Below are positions 15,407 through 22,366 of a DNA stretch of 25,038 nucleotides, piece by piece. Numbering within the stretch: position 1 is the stretch's first letter; the number at the start of each line of letters is the position of its first letter. A model generated the notes under the pieces. That model saw nothing but the letters and a program-made list of their open reading frames with translations. It did no database searches and had not been told where the DNA came from. The DNA comes from CBINFS01 sp966250015 (lineage in GTDB: Bacteria; Bacteroidota; Rhodothermia; Rhodothermales; DASSAV01): contig CBINFS010000049.1 in NCBI GenBank assembly GCA_966250015.1, positions 1 through 25,038 of the forward strand, in the 5' to 3' direction. The position numbers and the translations under genes are program-made.

Positions 15407-16725
15407 GACGGAAGCTGCCAGGGTTTACGATATTCGGGCGTGACGAGGTTGTTGGCGTCCGGATTGTTCTCGAACTGCTCCTTTTCAGCGTTCCACACGA
15501 GGCGGCTGTCGGTCCGGAACGCGATGTTGCCCAAGTGGGCGTACAGTGCCGCGAGGTAGCCGTCTTCTACCGTGCAGATCGGGTCTTTCCGGTTGCGGAT
15601 GGCATCCAGGAAGTTGATGGCGTGTTCGAGGTGGTGCTCTCCGCCCACTTTTTGCACCGGTACGGCTTCAATGCGGGGTTTGTCGTCAAAGTATTCACTC
15701 TGGATTTCCCAGCTCGCGCGGTCTACGATCAACGTACCAAGGCTTCCCACGAAAGCGATACCGAAGAGGCGGTTGTAGGGACCGAGCTGGATGCCACCGT
15801 TGTGCTCCCAGACGAAGTTGAAGTCGTCGAATTGATACAGGACGGTCAACGTTTCGGGGGTTTCAATTGCCCGGCCTTCGGAGTCGAAAATGCCACCGAT
15901 CGCCGAAACGGAGCGTGGCGGACCGGTCACCTGCATCGCCCAGAGCGAGATGTCCATGAGGTGAGGTCCCCAGTCCGTCATCAATCCACCGCCATAATCC
16001 CAGTGGAAGCGCCATGAGCGGACCCTGGTCCTGTTATAGGGTCGTTCGGGTGCGGGGCCGAGCCACATGTCGTAGTCGAAGGTGTCCGGCGCGGGGCCGT
16101 CTGGTGTGACAGGCTGGCTGGAGCCGTAGTAAAAGTTCGCCCAGTGTTTTACTTGCCGGACTTTTCCGATGGCGCCTTCCTGAATGAGCCTGACGACGTG
16201 CTGCCAGTGCTGGCCGCTTCGCTGTTGCTGGCCGACCTGTACGACGCGGTTGTACCGGCGGGCTGCATTGACGATCGCCTTAGCTTCGGCAATCGAGTTC
16301 GCCATCGGCTTCTCGACGTAAACGTCCTTTCCCGCTTCGCAGGCATACACGGTCATCAGGCAGTGCCAGTGGTCGGGTGTGCCGATGACGACGGCATCGA
16401 TGTCCTGCTCGTCCAGCAAGGCTCTGAAATCCCTGTATTGCCGGGGCCTTTTGCCTGTCAGCTTTTCGATCTCTGCAGCACGCTGATCCAGGACTGTCTG
16501 GTCGACGTCGCAGATGCCGCCGCAGACGACTCCCGGCTGGCGAAGGTGGTTGTGAAGGTCCCAGTATCCCTGGTTTCGGCAACCGATCAAGGCTATCGAT
16601 ACAGTATCGGAGGGGGCGAGTTTTTTCCCGATGGGACCGAACCCGACGGGCAAGGCGCCGGCCAGGCTGGTTGCCGCCAGAATCTGTCCGGATTGTTGAA
16701 TAAACTGTCTTCTTGTGTACGGCAT
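15403..16725 (-). CDS. Tat-exported Gfo/Idh/MocA-family oxidoreductase
   Basis: A 440-residue NAD(P)-dependent sugar oxidoreductase. Residues 1-28 are a twin-arginine signal (TRRQFIQQSG, then a hydrophobic AATSLAGALPVGFG), so the protein is exported folded with its nucleotide. The Rossmann motif is at 44-53 (IALIGCRNQG), GTPDHWH at 115-121 and the catalytic EKP at 138-140. The C-terminal beta-sheet domain has WRFHWDYGGGLMTDWGPHL, containing the conserved His region of the family. Exported relatives with tightly bound NAD(H) oxidise and reduce sugar hydroxyls, commonly at C3. It starts 12 bases after the glycosidase-like gene and overlaps the next gene by four bases, a compact three-gene unit. 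The sugar substrate is unknown. Confidence 0.92.
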   Translation of the reverse strand: MPYTRRQFIQQSGQILAATSLAGALPVGFGPIGKKLAPSDTVSIALIGCRNQGYWDLHNHLRQPGVVCGGICDVDQTVLDQRAAEIEKLTGKRPRQYRDFRALLDEQDIDAVVIGTPDHWHCLMTVYACEAGKDVYVEKPMANSIAEAKAIVNAARRYNRVVQVGQQQRSGQHWQHVVRLIQEGAIGKVRQVKHWANFYYGSSQPVTPDGPAPDTFDYDMWLGPAPERPYNRTRVRSWRFHWDYGGGLMTDWGPHLMDISLWAMQVTGPPRSVSAIGGIFDSEGRAIETPETLTVLYQFDDFNFVWEHNGGIQLGPYNRLFGIAFVGSLGTLIVDRASWEIQSEYFDDKPRIEAVPVQKVGGEHHLEHAINFLDAIRNRKDPICTVEDGYLAALYAHLGNIAFRTDSRLVWNAEKEQFENNPDANNLVTPEYRKPWQLPS

Positions 16726-16737
16726 GATACGAGCTGT

Positions 16738-18768
16738 TCAGGGCAGAGTAACGGATACGAGGTCGCCTTCACGAATCACGGTGTTCGTGACAATGTCACC
16801 GGCCTGAGATACCACCAACTGAAATCCATTATCTGATCTACTCACTTCAATATCAAATGTAGACGCAAACGCACGGATATTTCGCAGGGCCATCCGGTTC
16901 CACGTGGCGGGCATGTTCGGTTTGACGTCAAACGACCGGAGGCCGGTAGGGGTGATGCCGAACAGACCCTCGGTGAAAATCCTCGCGTACAGGGCGCTCT
17001 CTGCGGCGAGGTGGGCTTCGTCCCCTTCAGGCCACGCTTCGACCGGATAGGGTACGTGCCTGCCGAGAAGCCGTGTGCGGGTATAAGCCGACAGGTAGTC
17101 GAGCGCCATATCCGGCTTGCCGGCATTGAAGGCTGCGCGGAGTGCGTACAGCGTGCCTCGATCCCAGAACAGGCCGCTGCCTTTTTCGACCTCGAGGCCG
17201 TGTTCGGGATGCCAGAGGGTGCCAAAGATCGCCTCGATGGTGTCGTCCGCACGGTCTAGCATGCCCATCGTAACCGGCAGGACGGTCCAGTGCCTGAGCG
17301 TCCGGTGGCCGTCGAAGTAGCGGTAGGTCTCAAAACCGTTGATGTCTGCCCCGAACTGAGATTCGATGGCGGCCCGGAGATCATCTGCGCGCCGGTCGTA
17401 TACGCGGGCGCTGTCGGTCTGGCCGAGCGACCGGGCCAGGTTCGCAGCCGACCGAAGTGCGCCGTAAGCGAGTGAGGACGTCGACAGGTTCGCGTCACCG
17501 GTTGGTATGCGCCCTTCCATTTCATCCGACTCGGAAGCGACGACGCCTTCAGGCGTGGTTTTTCGCCGCGAGTATTCAAGGCCCCACGTGACGATTGGCC
17601 ACAGCTCCTCGGCGATTTCACGGTTGCCGCGTGCCAGGGCGTACCGGGAAGCGCCATACGCAATCATGGCGGCATCGCCCCGATCCCTCGAACAACATGG
17701 GAGGTCGCCTTCCATTTCGAACGATGCGAACACCCGAGTGTAGTCAGGCTTCATGTTGCGCCCGAAGATGCGGTAGGTATTCAGCAGGGCTTCGTTGGCG
17801 GTAACGTAGCCAAGAAAGGGGAAGAACGGTCCGGCATACTCCGCCTGGTCATTTGCCCAGACGCCGGCATAGTAGCGGCCCCCGCCGGGCGAATGCACGA
17901 GCCCGATCTTCGTCTCGAAGATGCTCTCCGACGTCCTGACCTTGGCCAGCTCGAATGCCCTGTTCAATACCGGATCCGGGGTTTCGAGAATCAGCGACCC
18001 GCGAATCTCGTTCAGAAAGGCTTGCCGTGCGGCGAGCTCGTTGTCCGCCAAGAACTGTGGCGCATCGGCGTCCGCAAGGTGTGCCGTGAAGTAAATGCCG
18101 AGGCTCAGCCGTTCTCCGGGGGCAAGCTGACGAGGCGAGATGGCGTCGGACCGGACGGCCAGCTCGTACTGGCCGTAGTGACCCGTTTCCGATTCGGTGA
18201 CCGAGACGCCGGATGCTTCTATTTGAAGGGGTTTATCACCTGTGTTTTCCAGCGTCCATTGCTCGATGAGGGCTCCGTGCTCGGTGGAGGGGAATAGTGT
18301 ACGCGACAGTCTCAAGCCACTTTCAGAAGTGTGAACGAACTGGAGCGTGCCGTCGATACGGACCGTTTCGACCGGTCCCGGGGCAAAGGGCTCACCATCG
18401 ACCCGTAGATCCGGCATAATGTCATCTGAATGTGTTCTGCGCAGATAAGCGCGGTATGCCAGATAGTCCGGGTCTCCTTCCTTCAGCAGCGTCCTGAGTG
18501 TCGGCCAGATGACCTCCCGCTTGATCTCGAGCCGCCTGTTTTGATCGACCGTATAATCAATGATGGCCGATACACGCTTCCCGCTCATTTCGATGTGGTC
18601 GCGGTGGGGCAGGCGGCTCTCCTGCGCCACGTTCCACTTTATGGCGTGATCACCATCCAGCGACCAGTAGAGCGAGTCCGGAGGGGTGCACGAGGCACTG
18701 AAAGGACCGAAAGAAAGGAGTAATAAAAGGCAAAAGAGACGGTTCAGTGACTGGAGAGGGTACTTCAT
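16738..18768 (-). CDS. Exported six-hairpin glycosidase-like protein
   Basis: A 676-residue exported protein, first gene of the sugar-redox operon. Residues 1-26 are a signal peptide; Cys27 (SAS|C) could be lipidated but the box is poor. Residues about 30-250 form an N-terminal beta-sandwich (SLYWSLDG, EQWTLENTGDKPLQIEASG). Residues about 265-620 look like an (alpha/alpha)6 toroid with family-typical aromatic and acidic motifs: GGGRYYAGVWANDQAEY at 296-311, SRDRGDAAM near 360-368, SESDEMEGR near 412-420, and AWPEGDEAHLAAESALYARIF near 600. A small beta domain closes the C terminus. This order matches glucoamylase/GH78/GH63-like six-hairpin glycosidases, but I cannot assign a GH family. The acidic residues in WANDQAE and DEMEGR are candidate catalytic positions. 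Its gene ends 12 bases before the Gfo/Idh gene. Confidence 0.8.
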   Translation of the reverse strand: MKYPLQSLNRLFCLLLLLSFGPFSASCTPPDSLYWSLDGDHAIKWNVAQESRLPHRDHIEMSGKRVSAIIDYTVDQNRRLEIKREVIWPTLRTLLKEGDPDYLAYRAYLRRTHSDDIMPDLRVDGEPFAPGPVETVRIDGTLQFVHTSESGLRLSRTLFPSTEHGALIEQWTLENTGDKPLQIEASGVSVTESETGHYGQYELAVRSDAISPRQLAPGERLSLGIYFTAHLADADAPQFLADNELAARQAFLNEIRGSLILETPDPVLNRAFELAKVRTSESIFETKIGLVHSPGGGRYYAGVWANDQAEYAGPFFPFLGYVTANEALLNTYRIFGRNMKPDYTRVFASFEMEGDLPCCSRDRGDAAMIAYGASRYALARGNREIAEELWPIVTWGLEYSRRKTTPEGVVASESDEMEGRIPTGDANLSTSSLAYGALRSAANLARSLGQTDSARVYDRRADDLRAAIESQFGADINGFETYRYFDGHRTLRHWTVLPVTMGMLDRADDTIEAIFGTLWHPEHGLEVEKGSGLFWDRGTLYALRAAFNAGKPDMALDYLSAYTRTRLLGRHVPYPVEAWPEGDEAHLAAESALYARIFTEGLFGITPTGLRSFDVKPNMPATWNRMALRNIRAFASTFDIEVSRSDNGFQLVVSQAGDIVTNTVIREGDLVSVTLP

Positions 18769-18979
18769 CGTTCAGGTTTGATACAACTTGCGGCCTGTCG
18801 GACCTGCGTACTAGGGACTTCCACCTGGAAGCCGGTCCGCTAACGTGCCGTAACCCCTGAATGTAAGTACCGAAAACGTTAAACGCGAAGAGAAAGTGCA
18901 CTTGAGAAGTGCCGGCGCCCGGCGAAATTGAGCCGCCGGGCGGCAATATGGATCAAGGCTGTATACCTCCCGACGTTTT
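18769..18979. other. Intergenic leader between small membrane protein and glycosidase operon
   Basis: No coding region is supported here. It contains two inverted repeats: an 8-bp GC stem (18917-18924 with 18934-18941) and a 6-bp stem with three-base loop (18898-18903 with 18907-18912). Neither is followed by a convincing T run on the minus strand, so transcription from the small gene could continue into the glycosidase operon. Confidence 0.4.
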
Positions 18980-19183
18980 TTACGGGAGCTTGACGAACTG
19001 TTCAAACAGGATGCTCGCACCGGCCACGATACTCGCCAGAATCAGGTACACGACGATGACGGTCAGTACGTCGTGCAACGTGAGTGCGGGATTGTTCCAA
19101 CCGGTGGTGGCGCCAAGTCGGTTTGACGCCTTTTGCCTGTTGCCGGTCTGGATCGAATGGTGAGTAGTCGTTAAGCTGAGCAT
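18980..19183 (-). CDS. Small single-pass membrane protein, unknown function
   Basis: A 67-residue protein not matching any family I recognise. The ATG at 19183 is preceded by an unusually strong Shine-Dalgarno, AGGAGGTGA, ending two bases before a possible upstream GTG (19192) and correctly spaced for the ATG. Residues 1-33 are polar and basic (TTTHHSIQTGNRQKAS, then GATTGWNNPA); residues about 38-59 form one hydrophobic helix (VLTVIVVYLILASIVAGASILF); the end is short (EQFVKLP). The polar N terminus and single C-terminal helix suggest a tail-anchored-like inner-membrane peptide. It lies 211 bases upstream of the glycosidase operon on the same strand and diverges from the FG-GAP protein gene. 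Whether it is translated is supported mainly by the ribosome-binding site and the membrane helix. Confidence 0.62.
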   Translation of the reverse strand: MLSLTTTHHSIQTGNRQKASNRLGATTGWNNPALTLHDVLTVIVVYLILASIVAGASILFEQFVKLP

Positions 19184-19188
19184 GATCG

Positions 19189-19197
19189 TCACCTCCT
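19189..19197 (-). promoter_or_regulatory. Near-perfect Shine-Dalgarno for the 67-residue protein
   Basis: AGGAGGTGA on the minus strand is fully complementary to the 16S rRNA 3' end. Its AGGAGG core is eight bases from the ATG at 19183. Most other genes in the window have no recognisable Shine-Dalgarno, so this site supports the short gene and its start. Confidence 0.7.
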
Positions 19198-19448
19198 ATC
19201 CATACGTACGGAAAAGCGGGCTGAAAGATGCGTTGCTCATAGGGTAGTATTTGATCCGCGGACACCCTCACAAAACGCCGTCCACCGGTAATAACGGCAA
19301 CCACGCTGCGTGCGGATCAAGAACGTTTCATCGAATGGAAAATTGGGGTCCGTTTCTCGTGTGTGAGATTGATGCTGGATTTGTAGTTTAGGACCTCGCA
19401 CATCGGAGCCGATCTCCGGCAGTCTCACCAGGATCCTGTTTAGTCGTA

Positions 19449-21119
19449 ATGAATCCAACTGTTCTCACAAAGTCGTACTTCTTCCTTATCGGTGCAGTAT
19501 TGATCGCGTCAGTCTCGTTTGCACAGACTCCATCCATCCGTTTTGTCGACGTGACGGAGCAGTCGGGAATCGACTTCCGGTACAATTTTGGGGATGAGAC
19601 CTATGAGAACATCATGGAGAGCAGCGGCGGGGGCGTGACGGTGTTCGATTACAACGGAGACGGCTTCATGGACATCTACCTGCTGAACGGCACCTACCTG
19701 GAAGGGTTGAGCGATCCGGAGGGGGCAAAATACACCAACTCCAACGACGCGCTTTATCGGAACAACGGCGACGGGACGTTCACCAACGTGACGGAGGAGG
19801 CAGGCCTGATCGATTACAACTGGAGCATGGCGGCGGCCGCACTCGACTACGACAACGACGGCGACGTCGACATCTACCTGCTCAACTACGGGCCCAATCG
19901 GTTCTTCCGGAACAACGGCGACGGCACTTTCACCGAAGTCACGGATGAGCTGGGTCTTCGCGGACCGGAGACGCTGAACGGCTTTCCCACGTGGAGCGTT
20001 GGCGCATCTTTCTGGGACCAGAACGACGACGGCCTCGTCGACGTCATGGTCTGTAACTTCCTGGCTTTCGACCCGGACATCGTGTCACCCTCCGGTCCCG
20101 ACGTGATGCCGCATCCCGGCCAGTATCCCGGTCAGGCTTCCCTATTCTATCGCCAGCGACCGGATGGTACGTTTGAAGACGTCACCGAACAGCTCGGTCT
20201 GTATTTCCCCGATTCCATGTGTATGGGGATCACGATATTCGACTTCGACGACGACGGCGACCTGGACATCTTTCAGGCCAACGATCACCAGGACAACTTT
20301 CTCTTTCGCAACGATGGGAACGGCACCTTCGTGGACGTGGCCGGAAGGGCGGGCGTGGCCGTTAACGACCAGGGTATTCCCGCCGGCTCGATGCACGGCT
20401 CGATCGGCGACATCGACGGCGACGGCCTGATGGATATTCTGGTGGTCGACCTGAGCTGGGGCGCACTTTATCATAACCGGGGGGAGGGTCTATTCGAAGA
20501 CGTGACGCGGGCGCGTGGCGTGGCCACCCCGCTCGCCGGTAAAGGCGGATGGGGTGCCTTTTTCTTTGACTTCGACAACGACGGCGATCAGGACATCTTT
20601 TCGGCGAACGGGGCCGGTGACTGGTACGAGCTGACGCTGCCCCTCCTCCTGGAAAATGACGGGAAAGGCTTTTTCAAGGATAGCGGGCCTCAATTGAGCC
20701 CTTATTTCCGCGTTGAACGGTCTGGCCGTGGCGCCGCCATGCTGGATTACGACAACGACGGCGACCTCGACCTCATCGTCAATCACGTCGACCTCGGGGC
20801 GACGCCGGCGTTGCTTCGAAATGACGGCGGCAACCAAAATCACTGGCTGGGGCTGACGCTCATCGGAAGCCGCGGGCCGGCCTCAGCACTGGGCGCCAAG
20901 GTGACCGTTGAGGCGGGTGGGCAGCGCCAGGTTGGCGTCAATCAGCCCGCAACGAGCTACCTCTCCTACAACGACCCCCGCATGCATTTTGGCTTGGGGA
21001 CACATCGGACCATCGAGCGACTCGAGATCCGCTGGCCGGACGGAAAGACGGAAGTTTTCACCGATCTGGAGGCGGATCAGTACCTCACGATCGTACAGGG
21101 GCAGGGCATCCGTAAGTAG
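19449..21119 (+). CDS. Secreted FG-GAP/VCBS-repeat protein with ASPIC/UnbV domain (CRTAC1-like)
   Basis: A 556-residue secreted protein. Residues 1-25 are a signal peptide cleaved near SFA|Q. Seven calcium-binding motifs of the DxDxDG type occur at 67-75, 133-141, 190-198, 265-273, 321-329, 374-382 and 433-441 (for example DYNGDGFMD, DYDNDGDVD, DIDGDGLMD), as expected for a seven-bladed integrin-alpha-like beta-propeller. Several blades end with a repeated RNNGDGTF or RNDGNGTF segment followed by DVT or EVT. Residues about 480-545 match the ASPIC/UnbV domain (LGAKVTVEAGGQ, then YLSYNDPRMHFGLG and IEIRWPDG-like sequence). Such proteins are abundant in Bacteroidota, Planctomycetes and Verrucomicrobia and are thought to act in adhesion or glycan binding, without an established activity. 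The bacterial CRTAC1-like label rests on domain order. It stands alone, with no type IX sorting domain at the C terminus. Confidence 0.9.
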   Translation: MNPTVLTKSYFFLIGAVLIASVSFAQTPSIRFVDVTEQSGIDFRYNFGDETYENIMESSGGGVTVFDYNGDGFMDIYLLNGTYLEGLSDPEGAKYTNSNDALYRNNGDGTFTNVTEEAGLIDYNWSMAAAALDYDNDGDVDIYLLNYGPNRFFRNNGDGTFTEVTDELGLRGPETLNGFPTWSVGASFWDQNDDGLVDVMVCNFLAFDPDIVSPSGPDVMPHPGQYPGQASLFYRQRPDGTFEDVTEQLGLYFPDSMCMGITIFDFDDDGDLDIFQANDHQDNFLFRNDGNGTFVDVAGRAGVAVNDQGIPAGSMHGSIGDIDGDGLMDILVVDLSWGALYHNRGEGLFEDVTRARGVATPLAGKGGWGAFFFDFDNDGDQDIFSANGAGDWYELTLPLLLENDGKGFFKDSGPQLSPYFRVERSGRGAAMLDYDNDGDLDLIVNHVDLGATPALLRNDGGNQNHWLGLTLIGSRGPASALGAKVTVEAGGQRQVGVNQPATSYLSYNDPRMHFGLGTHRTIERLEIRWPDGKTEVFTDLEADQYLTIVQGQGIRK

Positions 21120-21141
21120 TATAGCGGGAGCTATCGGCTGC

Positions 21142-21504
21142 TTATTTGATCCGGTTGATCAGGTGTTCGAGTGCTTTGGCCAGCGCGGCGTCGGCTTCAT
21201 TCTCCTTGATTTTGGGAAATGACGTCCAGCGCGTCCAGAATTGGGTAACACCAGTTACGACGCTATCGTCACTTACGGCGCGATTCACTTCGAGGAAGTC
21301 TTCGACGTAAACGATCACGGTGTAATAGTGTGAGGGGGTGAGTCCTGCCTCCTGGTAGCGTTTTACCAGCTCCAGCTTGTACCGTTCGTCCTTATAGCCC
21401 GTCAGGACTACCGTACGTACCACCTCGGAAACGTCCTTCAGGCGATCGATTCGGTCGGCAAACTGTTGAAGGGGGTCTGAACTGTTTACTTCGTAGATAC
21501 TCAT
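21142..21504 (-). CDS. Hypothetical 120-residue protein
   Basis: I do not recognise the family. The ATG at 21504 (MSIYEVNSSD) is preferred to a start 13 codons upstream whose extra residues are not conserved-looking. The protein is hydrophilic and charged, with no signal peptide or membrane segment, so it is probably cytoplasmic. It appears mixed alpha/beta: helix (QQFADRIDRLKDVSEVVRT), a basic central helix (KDERYKLELVKRYQEAG), a strand (HYYTVIVYVEDFLEV), and a C-terminal helix (EADAALAKALEHLINR). It is convergent with the FG-GAP protein gene, 22 bases apart, where a short ATAGC/GCTAT hairpin is present. Codon usage and length look like a real gene, but no function is suggested. Confidence 0.68.
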   Translation of the reverse strand: MSIYEVNSSDPLQQFADRIDRLKDVSEVVRTVVLTGYKDERYKLELVKRYQEAGLTPSHYYTVIVYVEDFLEVNRAVSDDSVVTGVTQFWTRWTSFPKIKENEADAALAKALEHLINRIK

Positions 21505-21834
21505 AGCACAGTACGAATTTAGTGGTAATGCTGATGCAATCACCCACCCCTCGAGCGATCGCGTAGTTTATACGCATCAATGCGGAATGTCGGCAAACGT
21601 TGGGGTTCAAGCAACTGTAATTACTCTGGGAAGAAGAGTAATTCTTCTGCAAGAAAAGTGGCTGCAACCTGGTTTCTTGGCCTTGTCGTACGAAATGCCA
21701 TCGAGCTTGTGGAAGCCCTTCCGGTTAGCCGCAAACAGCCAGGTAAAAAAACCCCACTTTCTTCATTTTTGGAATTGAATTTTCTCTCTATTCTTCGCTC
21801 GAACACGGATTGCCACTAACAACGCGAGCAACCT
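21505..21834. other. 330-base intergenic region with alternative hairpins
   Basis: No convincing gene is present; the open frames here have lower-quality composition and no ribosome-binding site. The region is more A/T-rich than its neighbours. It contains a 9-bp inverted repeat (21619-21627 with 21635-21643, seven-base loop). A second, overlapping 6-bp repeat (21632-21637 with 21643-21648) cannot form at the same time. It separates two divergent genes and so should contain both promoters. Confidence 0.5.
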
Positions 21835-22122
21835 ATGTCCGTCAAGATCATACTGGTTCGACGAGTCCCCGTTGAGAAATCCAACGAGTTGAAGCCCCTG
21901 CTTCAAAAACTGCGTTCGCTGGCTCTTGCCCAGCCCGGTTACATCTCGGGAGAGACCCTCATGAATGCAGATGACCCTGAAGAGTACATTGTGATCAGCT
22001 CTTGGACTGACGTAGAGCGTTGGAATGCCTGGTTCGAAAACGAAGAAAGACGCAAGATCCAGGATAAAATAGACGAATTATTGGGGCATCCCACCTATTA
22101 CCAGGTGTATTACAACGCCTGA
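21835..22122 (+). CDS. Antibiotic biosynthesis monooxygenase (ABM)-domain protein
   Basis: A 95-residue single-domain protein of the dimeric ferredoxin-like ABM/YgiN superfamily. It shows the typical order of strand (KIILVRRVPVE), helix (ELKPLLQKLRSLALAQPG), strand (YISGETLMNADDPEEYIVISSW), helix with the common W-x-x-W pattern (WTDVERWNAWFENEERRKI) and final strand (YYQVYYN). ABM-fold proteins include quinol and polyketide monooxygenases, haem-degrading enzymes and many of unknown role; no haem or cofactor ligand is obvious here. It is soluble and cytoplasmic. The next gene on the strand begins 244 bases downstream, so it is probably not in the decarboxylase operon. Confidence 0.88.
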   Translation: MSVKIILVRRVPVEKSNELKPLLQKLRSLALAQPGYISGETLMNADDPEEYIVISSWTDVERWNAWFENEERRKIQDKIDELLGHPTYYQVYYNA

Positions 22123-22302
22123 CCTTCCGCCCGGTGCTCTTTCTTTTTGTATGCGGGCGATTTGTGTCGAGGCATGATCGACCGCTAAGAGCAGCATTTC
22201 TGGGTTTAGTTGTAGCAGTAAAGCCTCCAGGTATACCTACTCGGCACACCCGTTCGCGTTGTGCGCGAGGATTAGAGTAAGCTGTAGACGTGTAAAGAGT
22301 CA

Positions 22303-22329
22303 GAGGGTATCCGAGAGAACCCCTCTTTA
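22303..22329 (+). terminator. Weak hairpin with short T run upstream of mmdA
   Basis: GAGGGT pairs with ACCCCTC (one bulged C) and is followed by TTTAA. It lies about 180 bases after the ABM gene stop and 40 bases before mmdA. It may be a weak terminator of the ABM transcript or a structure in the mmdA leader. Confidence 0.3.
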
Positions 22330-22366
22330 ATCAGTTCTAAACGTAAACCAGAAGTCTACCATTAGT

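Noticed and set aside
18909..19163. 84-codon plus-strand frame opposite the small membrane protein
   Set aside because: The minus-strand frame has the strong Shine-Dalgarno and a membrane helix; this frame has neither and is Cys/Pro/Asn-rich without structure.
21580..21819. 79-codon plus-strand frame in the intergenic region before the ABM gene
   Set aside because: Composition is unlike the neighbours, there is no ribosome-binding site, and it overlaps the inverted repeats at 21619-21648.
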